This document shows, piece after piece, positions 35,225 to 47,968 of a DNA stretch of 64,000 nucleotides. The translations under genes were made by a program, and so were the position numbers. The notes under the pieces were generated by a model. It worked only from the letters and a program-made list of their open reading frames with translations. It made no database searches and had not been told where the DNA came from. Position 1 is the first letter of the stretch. Each line of letters opens with the position of its first letter. The DNA is from Ancylostoma caninum (Eukaryota > Nematoda > Chromadorea > Rhabditida > Ancylostomatidae). The stretch covers positions 930,001 to 994,000 of the forward strand of contig JBAJFG010000484.1 of assembly GCA_037903475.1 (NCBI GenBank). Direction: 5' to 3'.

Positions 35225-35485
35225 TGCGAAGTAGTTCTACCGCTGTCATTTATCTTTCGTGAAGCAGCCCTTTACGGCGGAGTTACTCTCTCCCGGTTTC
35301 CCCCAACTTTGAAAAAGTGGTTTTTCACTATTACTTACACTATTACTATTACTTACACTTACACTTATCGTAGTTTATCTTCGAAATTTATGCAAAACGT
35401 TGCCGGATGCCTTCCTGGACTACCCGAAGGAGATCACGGGGGACGTTCCAAGCAGTGAACCCCAAACACTGCGATACTTAACTCT

Positions 35486-35559
35486 GGATCTCCAACGGAG
35501 TGGAACCAGCGATAGGGACAGATTGCAATCTGCCACTCAAACCACTGAGCCATCCGGGC
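35486..35559 (-). other. tRNA-like module 2 of copy C
   Basis: Same 74-nt layout as copy A module 2, with A box (GGCTCAGTGG) and B box (GGTTCCACTCC) intact on the minus strand. Confidence 0.55.
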
Positions 35560-35632
35560 TACTTTTTATGTTGGAGTTTGTTGGATAACTGCAGCAGTCG
35601 TAGGCAGCATACAATATGTATTTGCAAAACGG

Positions 35633-35706
35633 GGGCACAGGGCAGGATTCGATCCCCTGACCACCACAACGTCAATCATTCGCTCAACCCACTGAGCTAT
35701 GGGCGC
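35633..35706 (-). other. tRNA-like module 1 of copy C
   Basis: Same 74-nt layout as copy A module 1. The 5' arm is GCGCCCA, and one substitution (ATTGACG for ATCGACG) lies in the anticodon-arm region. Confidence 0.55.
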
Positions 35707-36358
35707 ACGCGATGCAACATACAAATAGTGTCCAATCCTACTTACACTTACACTTATCGTAGTTTATCTTAGAAATTTAGGTGAAAAGGGAGTTGGGTGG
35801 GGCCACTCCTGTGAAGCCTAAGCCTAACCCTTAAACCCATTCTTAAGCATAGGGTTAGGCATATCTACCCTGCATACTATGGGCTAAAATTGTATTTTTA
35901 TTCGCTTTCTCCCAAGCTCGAGTGATTTATAGCTGATTAATACCGGGGCGCCGGAGGGTGGCGGCGGCCGGCGCCCGCCGGCGCCCATTTGCAGTGGCTG
36001 CCGGACCGGACTGTACACTGTGAAAAGTCTGGGTGACCCAGTTGCAGATGTTACAGTTCCACAAAGTTGCATGCTTTGCAGAGCGGTTCATATTTTTTTT
36101 TTGCAACGGCCAGAAAAAAACCCACATCCAGTTCCAGCTGCATGCTGCATAAAAACCAGTTAATAATTCAAAGCTGAAGCCATGCAAAGCTTGGAAACAG
36201 AGAGACCAGATCGACGTAGTGCTTTAAGAGCAGCATCCACGAAATATGTTATCTCCGGCACTTTGAGTGTTTACGAGTTTGAATAGCGATCTCAATAATT
36301 CTCCAGAGGTTGCACGGGCGTGAGTACCAGCATTTTCGAGATATAGGAAAACATATGT

Positions 36359-36386
36359 ATGTAAATGTAAATGTAAATGTAAATGG
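36359..36386. repeat. ATGTAA simple repeat
   Basis: About four to five tandem ATGTAA hexamers. Confidence 0.75.
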
Positions 36387-39300
36387 ATGTCTCAACATTT
36401 CAACGGGTCAAGTTGTAAGGTAAAATGAATGGTAAATGTGTTTCTCTTTCGTTTCTGTCACACTTTTACCTTGTTATAAAACTTGCCTACATTCTTATCT
36501 TCTTTCATTTCCACCCCGAGCAACTCGGTCACACTTTCCTAACGTGCTATATTGGGGTCAACCCCAAAGAAAACCGACTTTTCCATACAACTTCACAATT
36601 TTGTGGATGTGCTTGTTCTCAACATAGTGCTAAACCTAGGGTTATAGCTTACCGTGTCGTAAATTAATTAGATTAATGTCGGTAAAGCCCTTAATGAAAA
36701 CCTGTGCACAACAACAGACAAATGTTCACTGTTCATTGATCAAACGCGCATTTTAGCAGTATAGATACATAGTAGGTGCAGTACAGGTGCAAAATAACAG
36801 CGCGGATGGCAAAAAAAAAAACAAGAATGGCCGAGTTGCAGCTGCTCTATGTACATGCTGCGTTGAAAATACCTTGATTAAGAAAGGGACCTAAAATTCC
36901 GGGTTTTTCAATTTTGAATTATTTGAAATTTAAATAATGGTAAGAAACCACTAGTGGCGGACCCAGAAAGTGGTCGAAGTACTGAATTCAAATAAGCAAG
37001 AACAAATATTTTAAAATGATAATTTAAAAAAGGGTTAGAAAATAAACTAATATGAATTTTCAAATTTATTTTATGAAGTACATATTTTTGAGAATTCTGC
37101 CACCCCTGCACCTACATAGAGCCCCCCATGACCTGCCTGTGGGTGGTCGTTCAATGATCTACCCGATCTTCCCCTAGTACAGAGATCAATCCCCCATCAT
37201 CCGTTCCCTACTGTAGCTGGCTTTTGCGTGATTTCTCGTTCCCACTCCTATCCCTGCCTCCCCCCCCCCCTCGCTACCTCCCTCCCCGTGCCATTACCGC
37301 AACCACTTCCTTTTTAGCAAAAGTACAAAACAACAGCGCTGAGGAACAAAGATACGCACACAGAGCACTTGGAAAAAGCTTGCAATTTGCTGCATGAGTT
37401 GCCTGATTCAAGGAACTCTCACATTTAATTCAAATATGCGCAGAATAGCAACAAATGAAGGAAGTATAAAAAATATGCTGAGCAATTTTATGGATACCTT
37501 CAATACGACGGCGCTGGTACCTGTGTGGGTGGTATAGACTCTACACTGTTTTTGGCGATGTCCCAAGAGTGGCAGACCCCCAGACGTTCAGTCACCATGG
37601 AATCGTCAATCTTTTTAGCTTCATTTGTGTGAAAAATATTTACTCATATGTGTGTGTGTGTGTCTCAGTGCAAGCACAAAATGAGAGCTGGCAACTCGGC
37701 ACAGGACGTCGGCAGCTTCTCTTCATTTGTCTATTTTCGATGGAGTCATGATTCCGGAAAAGTGTAGGAATTCTACTCATACAAATGTACTCTAATTTAC
37801 GTACTTTCATGCATGTATTGGTCATGTATGAATAAGTGTATACAAATACATCCAGTTATTTGGAGTGTTCGATAAAAACCTGCGTGGAAATAGTGCAGAA
37901 CTTGGATATTAACCGGAGAAAGTCAAACAAATGAAAATGGAACGAAATTCTCTCCAGAAATGTCATATTCTGCGGGAGAACAAATGCAGAGTACAAGTGA
38001 ACATTGAAAAACAGCCTTGAAAACAAGTTATTTTTAAAGTTCCTAGAAGGAAACCAGAAATTGAATTGTGCAAGGATTTTTCAACTTCTCAGTAATAAAA
38101 CGATAGCAGCTTATTAGTACCAGGAAATAAGTGCTACTAAATAGCTATTTGTGCAGTATAATTAATTAATGAGTACTTTGCTTTTGTTACCTTCAGTTTT
38201 TCTACTAAGTCATTGAGGTATTACCTCTTTTAAACAACCTAATGCACTTATCGGTCATAGCAACGAATAAAAGTGCGTTTTTTACGATACTATTTCGCAG
38301 AAACCTAATCAATTTGTATGAAGAACTTTTCAGAGAATCCGATATGACACTAAAGAATTATTCAGTCGTGTTCGCGTTTATTCTCTGTTGTTACGCAGTT
38401 TTCCAGCGAAACATAAGCATTTCATAGCTGTTTTCGATGCTATTCTCGTACAACGTTCGTTATTGTGCAACTAGCTGAGCCTGTCCTCTCTCACTAAATT
38501 ATCCCAATGCTTTAACAAATACATAGTAGTAAAAATATATGAAAAGAGGCACTTGCCAGTCTTTTTGAAGGAATTGTGTGGTTTGAGATGGAGGTTACCT
38601 ATTCATTAAGCAGTTGAATCAAATGAGTTGAATCAAATCGATTTTCGAATAAAATGACTATTGAATCATTTGAATCATTTGCAAGCATCGTGCATCTCTA
38701 GAAACTCAAAAATCGAACCATTCGAAATGTCGAATATTCGAAAAATGCCAATTATCTAAGTAGAAACTGTAATTACCTTGTGAAGGTTTCCTCACTTCCG
38801 CTTCCGGTTTCCGATTCAGCATTTCATCCTTTCAGTTTTCGGTGAGATTCAGTTTCTCCTAGAAAACCCTCCAATAATCCTAGTAATTAGTTAAAGAGTA
38901 GTGAGTTACTAGCGACCAGATCTCGGAGGTCCCAAACCAAAGCATTGGACTTTACCCTCGCCTAATTACCATTTTAGCCATACAAAATGAATATCGTTCC
39001 TGGGAAAGTCTCCATTTGACTAAAGAGTTGCTCTCCTAAAATGTTGTGGGTGATATTTCTGGTGTAACTACAAAATCCAGGACTTTTTAGTGTCACTTAA
39101 CTCTCTTCAGAGCTACGTGTTATGGTTTGTTGCCAAGGAAGATTGAAAAATCCAATATTATCCAAAACTCTTTATGAAGTTGAAGCAGTAATTCAAAGCA
39201 GTTAGTCTATACTCCTTCATGGATTTCTCACAGTATGTTCTTGGGATATCTAAAGCTGCATTCAACAGCAGGCTTGATTCAGAAGCATATCCAGAAATTT

Positions 39301-39529
39301 TATGTGGCTATGTGGTTTTTCAACCAATACAACAGCGACAAAGAAGTATGTGTGAGCGTCAATCAGTCCCAATTGAAGAAGTATTTGTTTATTTTTCCTG
39401 TACCAGAAAGGTTTACAAAAAATATGATCATTATAGTAAATTTACTCAGTCATCTTGTAGATAACGCTATTCCAGGTGCTCCAGAATTTTTCCAGAATTT
39501 TCTAGCTTCAGATTAAAAACCTGCTTTGA

Positions 39530-39850
39530 AAAAACCGCGTCTTTTTGCGTTATCGATCCAGCGTTTCGACGCGTTTCGCGTGAAAACGCGTTTTCAGCGG
39601 GGGCGACCCCCGTTGTTCGGCCGGCGGTGGTGGGACGGCGGCCGGCTGGAGCGCGATGATTTTGTTGCGCCAACGCTGCGTGCCTGCTTCGCCACGATGA
39701 CCACTCTCGCCTGTCTGACGCTGTCCTGGAGCCGTTCCGTGCCAGCCACTGCGCTTGTTTACGCGTTGATACCCCCGATTGATTTTTCGGCTGGTCACTC
39801 AAAAGAAGAGATAGCGACCGTTGGTGCCAGGCGCGAAGCGCGGCGCTAAA
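39530..39850. promoter_or_regulatory. CpG-rich block
   Basis: Dense CG dinucleotides (ACGCG, GGCCGG and GGCGGCCGG motifs) contrast sharply with the AT-rich flanks. Both strands carry open frames without domain similarity, so a non-coding GC island or a TE-derived patch is more likely than a gene. Confidence 0.35.
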
Positions 39851-41455
39851 TGTCGCGACGCGTGTGTTTCACCATGGTGAAAACACCATCGTTGCACCCG
39901 TGCAGCTATTTTTAGTAACATGTTTTTGGTGCAGGAGACGGAATCGCACGAGGGATAGGGTGAACCCTACGAGCGCGCTAGGACTAACCTATTCTAAAAG
40001 TTTTGCCTAGAACAGGGTTCCGAAAATATCCTGAATGGAGTCTACAGCGACCTTTTCTTTTCTTCGCCATACTTTTTTTTTTGAAAAGTAATCCCTAGTA
40101 AAACGTCTTCTTTCCAGGAAATCTCAGGCTACATCCTTACAATGACAGAATTAAATTAGTGACACCTTTACTAGACTACAAAAACTTCTCCACAACACCT
40201 GCTGAAAGCAAAGCTAGCTTGTTCACATCCGGGAGAAAATTTCAGGAAAAATCTGCTATCTTTCAGGATAACTCGAACAAGGCGATATGGATCCTAGGTC
40301 TGCAATTCTTGTGCAAACTGAGACAAAAACGTGAAAATACGAAGCTTATAGCTTACGGAGGATATCGCGACGGCTTTGCAATCCTTGTACGAAAACCTAG
40401 AGCACAGAAACCAAACTTGCATTCTAAGCACCTGAGACTCATCTTCAAATCCTAGAAATACATGACACTAGATTTCCTGAAAGCCAATTACGAGCATGAT
40501 CCACCACCTTTTGATAAGTGGAACTTCCAGATGAGTAGGACTCTTAGATTCTAGCAATTGCTAAGAAAATTATCCTGACTTCTGCAGAGAAATCGGATAA
40601 GGATTTCTTTAGATCGAGAAGGAAGGTGAAAGCAGTGATCAAAAGGGCCAGTGCTGTGAAAATTCCATAAGGTGGTCTTTGTAGACCTCGGAATCTGGAG
40701 CGAAATTTGTCGAACCAATAACCGATTGAGTTTTCAATTTTATTTTTATTTATGAGCCAAGTAAAATGTATCATGAGTAACAATCTATAACATCCAATGC
40801 AACAGCTCCTACAGTAACTGCAACAATCCACGAATGTAAAGTCTCCCCCACTCCCAGTGTAAAATCTTATGCTAGTGATCAAGGGTATGAGAAATTTTGG
40901 ATTTTACATTTCGTCCAGAGCGTCATCAAGCAGTGAGGACGAAAATTGCAAAATCGGTGGAATTCGTGGCCTCTGACGAAAACGTTACCGTTGAAACGTG
41001 GGGCCGATTAAAATTTTAAAAAAAAATCCATCTACCAACCTGAACGGCGCAGAAGAATATCATCAAGTATCGCAAGTATGCCCAAGTTTAAGCAACAAAG
41101 GACATGGAAATTATTTGGATTTTACGTTTCCTGACTTATGGCCACGTTTGCCTTTCTTTCTCTGTTTTGCGGGAGAAATTAGACCTGTAAAAATATATAC
41201 ATATGTCTATTTTTTATATATTTTTGTATTTATATTTTTCTGGATATATATATATATATGAATTTTTTTCGTGTCATCGTGCTCATTCCGAGGAAAAGAG
41301 GTCCAATCCTTCCCTCTGTTCCCCTCACTGTTATCCATGTCGATTTTTTTCTGGATTTAATCATGACATTGCTCTTTGTAAGCGTCTAAACCAGAAGTGT
41401 GTAGGGTAAATCTAGCGAAAAAGCATCCTGGCGAACACTCTGAATAAATTCGCAC

Positions 41456-41564
41456 CATGAATGGCGGGCACGACCTTCGCCGTCGCCTTGGAGGGCGAAC
41501 GGTTCAGCACCCGGTCGGCATCGTCATACAAAACCAGCGAAACACATTCGAAAACGCGCGCCAT
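41456..41564 (-). CDS. Candidate first exon, unknown gene
   Basis: The minus-strand frame MARVFECVSLVLYDDADRVL continues to PAIH and ends in phase 1 at a GTGCGA donor. Third positions are G/C-rich, as in the real exons of this window and unlike the surrounding DNA. I could not link it to a second exon; candidates would lie at lower coordinates. No family recognised. Confidence 0.25.
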
Positions 41565-41669
41565 TTTTTGTTTCGGAAATGTAACCTTGACGGCTAAACA
41601 TACACAACACATGTCCGCCGACGATAGAGCCTCAAACCTCATTGTCATTTTTTTTTCCTGTAATGTCAC

Positions 41670-44600
41670 ATATTTGTTCCCTAAAACTTCTGCCGCTGCA
41701 GACAGATATTTTACGCTGCAAACTCAGTCTGTGAGCTTCGATTCCAATGAAACTTTCCTGCAAAACCAATTGGTTTCAAAATGCTCGTGCAGGTGGTAAT
41801 CTGACATACCAGATATGCATGGAAAATTTCTAACAAAAGGCTTGCAGTTTGAGAAATATGTAATCAAATGAGAAACTTTGGAAAATCAAGTCGCACGGCT
41901 AGTGAATGTTATTTTTTCCTTGTGCAGATAGCATAGATTCAGACATTACAGAGAGTTAGACAAATCTTCGTAGCGCTATGTATTTTCATTGTTTGCATAG
42001 CTCCACATCGAAAAGTCGGTCCAACAATTTGTAGTATCTGAAGCATATAATATAAGTGTAAAAACTTTATAGTCGCATAATGACTGCCCTTGTGACACGC
42101 TCTGAGAAGAGGTCGACATTAAACCTATGAATATTTCATGGGAAAAGTAGGTGAATTTCCGGTTTCTGTTCTGTTTTAGTTTTAAATTACTTTTTTAAGG
42201 AAAATTTTCGAATCTATTTCAATAAATATATAATCAGATATAATAAATTTCACAGCAAAAGTACCACTGGTATGAAACCTCATTTTAACCAGAAACTGAA
42301 AGAAAAACAATTTGACCTTCGGTCTTGCTTTTTCATTTATCCACAACCTATTCTAATATGTAAACAAAACTAATTTCAGGATAAATTCACAACACTTCCT
42401 CAGTTGTGCTCCTGACAAAGCTCACAACCATTTTTGAAATGGATGAAGTTGTTCCTAATACAGTTTTTGTACTGCGACATAATAATGACAAAGATTCTGG
42501 ATGGATCCAGATGTTATTGAAGAGGAAAGCGCTGCTCTTTGAGGAGAGTAGATTTTCAAACAGTGTTATCCAATTTTCTTATGCTATTTTTATAACCCGA
42601 TGCACAAACTCGTTCTAAGAAAGTTAGAAGTCTGGAATTATTAGGGTACTTGCGTACCTCTTCCATGACCTACACTTCCTTGTATCTTCAACAATTCTAG
42701 TTACTGGTAGTAGAATTGTGGGTATTCAAGATCTGTGCTTATTATTAGGAGCTCTCCCAGTTTTCTTCTTTTCACTCATTCCTGTTAATCATGCAGATCC
42801 TGGAAGTTGAATCCTGCAGCAGCCTCCATCAAATTCGTCCGAAAAGGGCTTGTTCAAATGTTGTTTGTAGGCTTGCAGGCCTGTGTTTATAGTCTTGGAT
42901 TTCAATAACCTTAATCCGTTGTTGCAAAAGATCAGCATTTGCAGCTGGGGTGTACTTCTGCGACATCATCGTGGGTGGTCGTGACTCATTCATGATCTAC
43001 CACCGCTTTTTCATCAGCTGATGTGCGACACGTCAGGGAACGGCTGTCTCCAGCGGCTCTGCCACCCAGTATGGTGTACGGACGGGATGCAGGTGTTGTT
43101 GGTGCTGGTGTGTGTCGACGGACCAAGCCCCGCGCGGGGGTTGACGGGGGTTCGGGGCGTCCCCGTTCGTTGTGCTGTGTTGTGTTGTTGCGCGGTCCGT
43201 GCCACCCGCAAAACATTCATTTGCATATAGGCGTTGGCGCGGCTGGCGCGTTCATTAGGGCGCGCGCACCCACCCTCACCCTCGGAAACTCGACGCGCAC
43301 TTCGTTGACGACGCGGAGACGTTCCGGCGTTCATCCAGAAACGTTCCAGGATCTCTCACCTACCTCTATGCCACTTTTCTTCGACGCTTCTGCAGAATTT
43401 CCCTCTGCAATTGGCTACGAACTTATTTTCCACTTTTGCAAGATTACTTCTACATCATCTATGATGTCTCGCCCTTGACCATTGCTCTAATAACACTCTT
43501 CCTCTGTCATTTTGTTAGGTAGTTCTTTACGATTACACAAAAATACGTAGCACTTTCGATTACAAGAAAATGCTAGGAAATAGCGCTTCTCATGAATCAA
43601 AGCGATAATTTGATTCCTTGAAGTTCGTGTGTACTCTTTAGTAACGGAACAGTTCGTTGAATCATACTTGCTGCACAGCTACTACGGCTTTCGCACTCTA
43701 CATCCGTGTCTCTATTAATAAGCTGTACTAGTGAAGCTGAGATGTGTGCTTGTGCGCTTTTATGCTTCTTTTTTCTGCTCATGTGCCCGCTGGCTTATGA
43801 GTAATATGTGTGTTGTGTATCTATCTATATATGTGTGTGCGTATGTGTGCATGTTCTCATCAGAGCTAAGTGAGAATCAGCTTAGAACAGATTGAAGATG
43901 CCTGGATGTGTTGACGCTTAGTAGTCCAGAGAATATGTAAAGATCGTTGCTCGTTGCGGATGTCGGCGATAAAAACGATGAAAGTCGAGCCTGACTTTGT
44001 GAAGTTTCATTTGCGGTCTTTGGACTCCTTGTGCACAGCCCTCACCCTCTCACCTTGGATACACGCTGACTGCAATTTCTCCCACTTCGAGTTATGTCTT
44101 CAGTGTTGTCGTCTGCTGTCTGCTGCAGTCATGTGCACTAGCAAAAACTGCGGGTTCACTCGTCATAATTGCCTTATCTGCCCAAAAAACCGTATCAGTC
44201 CATCAGTGACTCGTCGCTCTTCGCGAAAAAAAAATCGCTTCTTCTCACCTCAGCTGGACTCTTCAACCTGGCACCTCGTCCAAGTTGCTAAATTTGCGGC
44301 TATAGTTCGTTGTGTGGATATTTTCTGGAACAGCGAAGCTCAGCCTTCGCCGTCCACGCACTCTCAGCAATAAACCTCCATCCTCATAATTTTATCGTAT
44401 TTTCTGTTTGCTGACCTTAAGTGACCGCCCTAAACATGGGAGATATCAGGCTGACCATTCGCAGACACTGTGTCGGCGGCGGAGGCAGCAGACAGCGCGC
44501 GCAGTGGTCACACGTGAAAAACAATCTTCAGCCGGAGCGCTGTCTCGGCGGACACGCTCGCCGTCTGCGTCTCCGCGGCTAGTGTGCTGCGGCGCGGTCA

Positions 44601-47600
44601 CTGCGCAGTGCGTCTCGTCGTCTGCGTGCGGGATGTTTGGTTTCCTGTCGATTGTTTACTGGTTGCACTATGTTTCAATCAACAAAGGGGGATTTTTAGC
44701 GCGCGCGTGTCCTGCGTTGACCTTTCGGGTGGGGGAACCGTATTATCCACGGCCTTCAATCCAGCCGGCTAAGAGATCTGCTGGGAAGGTTACCGTGGAC
44801 AGCTGGAAGGTGTTACTCAAATTACTTAACTCCTCGCAAAATCCTGGATCCAGAATCCATCCAGAGCAGTTTTTCTTCCACTTTTTCGCCTCCGCATTTG
44901 CTTCCTTTGCTTCCTTTTCAGTGCAGAATTTAACGACACTGACCCGCGTCGTGAGGGGGATTCGTTTTACTGCCGCATTCAAATGGCACCACGTTCGCTA
45001 CAACGGCCGTCTGCGCACAAAGACACATTTTTATCGAGCCCCACTCGATGAGGAAAACCCAGCGGAAAACCAGCTACGATAAATTGAAACCGGCAGTGGC
45101 TTGCCGAGGAGACGGGGAAGTCCGTGCACAGCAAGCTCCTTTCGCTCGTTTGTACTTTTCGCTTAGTGCATGATTTCAAAATGAGGTGAACTGTGCACAG
45201 CTACAATTACCGCATACTATGCTGCACGTTTTTCCTCCTTGCCTCAGTTCACCTCATTTTCTTTCGTAAAAAAATTATTTGCATAGTACAAAAAGTGTGC
45301 TTACTCTTATAGTTCTCCGCTATGTCTTTTAATAACACACCTTATTCAATGCCAGTCGTCATAACTAACGTACTAGTTGTTTAACAACTCTATTATGCGC
45401 ATGTATATTATTAGTACGTTGCCTTTTAATGCTGCTATAAATAGTTTTTCACGTTATGCTTTCGTGCTGCAGCTTTGCTCTTCTTCTATGAAGGGCAGAA
45501 ATCTTTGCTTGATCCCTCTAAGCACATAGTTTGCATCCAGTGCTTTCCCCATGCTTATCCACACTTCCAACCCTCCGCTTCGCCTTCTACCCTCCTGTTC
45601 CCCCGTGGAAAGCCCTACGAAGAAATTATCCCGCATTCGTTCTATTTTTGCCATTTGCTGTGCTCGCTAAGGATATTTAAGAGTGCAGTCCTCTATGCAA
45701 TTCATTTGAGGACAGCATATGGGTATGTAAACATCCTCATATCCATGTAGCAGTGGTATTTCTCTAACTAGTGCTATAAAAAATCCAGGCTATTCGCTAT
45801 GTATCCGTTCTGGTAACATGGTATGTTCTGCTGTTGTTTTACACGTGTGATGGTGGCCCGTTTCTCTTTGTACCGGATGTGTCGTAAAATTTTTGGCGAC
45901 CTGGTGAGGGCCGGCTGATTTATGCATGTCATGACCTCACTTACTCATTAGTACTGGTTTTTCTTTTCGCAGTTATTGTTGCTTTGGTTCCTCATTGAGG
46001 AAGCCTGTTAGTTCAATCTCTTCCGTGTGAAAGGCAATTTTGTAGGCACATTTTTCTTGGAGCCAGAGCTCTAGAGCAACTCTTCGAGCCATGACTTTCG
46101 AATGAATCCAAAAAACTCTTACTAATAACTTTACTACAGAATTTCAGTAACAGTGCTACTTTGCTATTCATCTACTCCACCTCCTTCAGTCATATCCTTC
46201 CTTTGATATCTCGCTCATTCCAGAAATTTCTTCTCATTCCACTGACTGAATAGTTCTGTCCCAGATCGGTTTCGCATTGCTCCAAAACGCCAGTGAACAT
46301 CCTCAATCCACTCCCAATGAGGTGTTGAAATCCAGAACCCGGAAGTACACATTACAAATAACTACAATTTGGATTAAACATCTCTTCGCAGAATTCTGGA
46401 TAGTGTGGATATCCCACTGTTTTTCGCATTCCTAAAATCCCACCCAGGACGCGTCCTGGATATGTTTGTCCGCCCCACTGATCTGTGAACTCTTTGTTGT
46501 GCATGTGTCCTGTTTTTGCAGCGAAATAGTCGGCTTCTCAAACTCCGTGCAGACCAACATTCTGTCCTTGCTGTTTTGCCGTACGTAAGGATAGCGAGGT
46601 GCGATCCAAGGAGGGAAAACACCCTTTTTAAAGATATATGCACGATGAAATGGTGCATGAGTGCATATATGGAGTGTTTTCTAGGCAGAACTACATATCA
46701 GGACTACATAATTCCCCATTACGAGGTACACAACACTTTCTCGTTGTCCTCGTCGACACAGCTCCCTCGCCGGGCCGCTGGATGTCGGGCGGCGTTCGCT
46801 ACTGAAGGTGTCGATGTGAGGGCGAGGACGAATCGCCACAAATTTGCATACGCGGTCGAAAAAAGCCTCAGCTCGTCGCTTAGTCATGCATCGCTCTCAT
46901 TGAGCGCCACGATCGTGGCTAGCCTTGCGCAGCGACCACGTTAGGAAACATCTGGTTAGTCGTCGGGGCGATTTTTCAAAACCCCGCTGACCATTTCGAT
47001 CGACTCAATCATCCCCCCCCCCGCCCTCCGTATCCCTTCTTTGGCGTCTATTGATTTGCATATCGCGATTATCTCTCAACGATTCCTCATTCGATTTAAA
47101 GCTACACCCTAATCATCTCACAAACAACCTCTGCAAATACCGTATCTTCATCTCGACGACTATTCAGAAGTAGGTGAGTACGTCATGCAGACGACGTGCA
47201 CGCGCTTTTGCAGACATGTGTAGTGCGAGTCGCGTTCGAATGACGAAAACACGAGGAGTCGCGTGGAGGGGAAAGGGGAAAAAACATCCCGAAAACACAA
47301 CGCCATGTCGCCCTGCTGATGTACTATCGACAAACGATCAGAGCCTCGAAAATGAGAAGAAGAGTCGTCCGTCGCTCCAACACACTGCATGACGAAACCC
47401 AGTAGCCGTGCATCCACGAAAATCGCGCGCGACATTCCACAGCGTTCTGCGATCGTCATGGCTCGGACGCTTTTGTGATTCACTGAGAATATTTGCTGGG
47501 AAAAACGGCGTGGTATTCATGAAGAGAGTTTTTTGATTCGCTGTCGATACGAGCTGATCAGAGCGGTTCAGAGTCGCTAGCAGTCATAGCTGCGCCGGCG

Positions 47601-47937
47601 ATGCGAGAAGGTCCTGGTCTGTCCTTCGCTGCCGGCCGGGGCTGTGGCAGCCGGACAGAGTGCATTCCACTCTTTTTTCGTCCCCCGAAAATATGTTATT
47701 ATTCGATGACCGACAGGGGCGACGTTTTCGCTCTAGCACTGCCACATAAGCCCTTTCAACCTCAGTGCAGCACTGAGTGCCCGTCACTCGACCTTAAAAA
47801 CTGCTTCACTCCTCCTCTTTCTCTACTCATTAACTCGAATAATGTTCAGCAGTTTTTTCGCTTGCAAACATTCGTTACCTATCATGTCGAGGCGTTTGCA
47901 GCTTGTCTACAAGTTATTACTCACTACCGTATTTCAG
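41670..47937 (+). promoter_or_regulatory. Upstream region of hbl-1
   Basis: About 6 kb with no supported exon. It contains CpG-rich blocks at roughly 43020-43330, 44450-44780, 46760-46930 and 47400-47680, and four copies of the POU octamer ATTTGCAT (43219, 45277, 46842, 47054); a fifth at 48372 is in the first intron. The blocks may be enhancers, non-coding first exons or both. Plus-strand open frames at 44408-45082 and 46516-46944 follow from high GC and lack recognisable domains. Confidence 0.4.
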
Positions 47938-47968
47938 GTGAGGTATATGAGGTAGGGACCAGTGTGGA
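47930..47968 (+). promoter_or_regulatory. hbl-1 leader: splice acceptor and a two-codon uORF
   Basis: TATTTCAG ending at 47937 is a strong cis- or trans-splice acceptor 31 nt before the start codon. Between them ATGAGGTAG (47947-47955) forms a minimal upstream ORF (Met-Arg-stop) ending 13 nt before the main ATG. Confidence 0.45.

Larger units (their letters stand above)
34798..36013 (-). mobile_element. Transposon copy C, full length
   Basis: 1216 bp with near-perfect terminal inverted repeats of about 145 bp, starting CAGTCGGGTCCGGCAGCC and ending with its inverse, flanked by TA (34796-34797 and 36014-36015). Inside each terminal repeat the block GGGCGCCGGCGGGCGCCGGC is itself nearly palindromic. 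Both tRNA-like modules and the 37-codon ORF lie on the minus strand. TTAGGC-type repeats are near 35815-35835. Confidence 0.88.
36016..41455. other. Intergenic region, no recognised gene
   Basis: AT-rich with simple repeats (ATGTAA units at 36359-36386, a TG run near 37645, a poly-C run near 37260, a TA run at 41244-41259). A CpG-rich block at 39530-39850 contains overlapping open frames on both strands, none recognisable; it looks like a regulatory or 5' UTR island. Confidence 0.4.

Noticed and set aside
39467..39849. Long frames on both strands in the CpG-rich block
   Set aside because: Opposing frames open over the same GC-rich DNA, no recognisable protein and no convincing splice context.
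44408..45082. 224-codon plus-strand frame upstream of hbl-1
   Set aside because: Length is explained by high GC content; the translation is Arg/Ser-rich without domains, and other frames over the same region are equally open.
47948..47957. TGAGGTAGGG (and ATGAGGTAGG near 31750) as a let-7-like microRNA
   Set aside because: Only the seed matches; the rest of the mature sequence is absent and I saw no hairpin partner.
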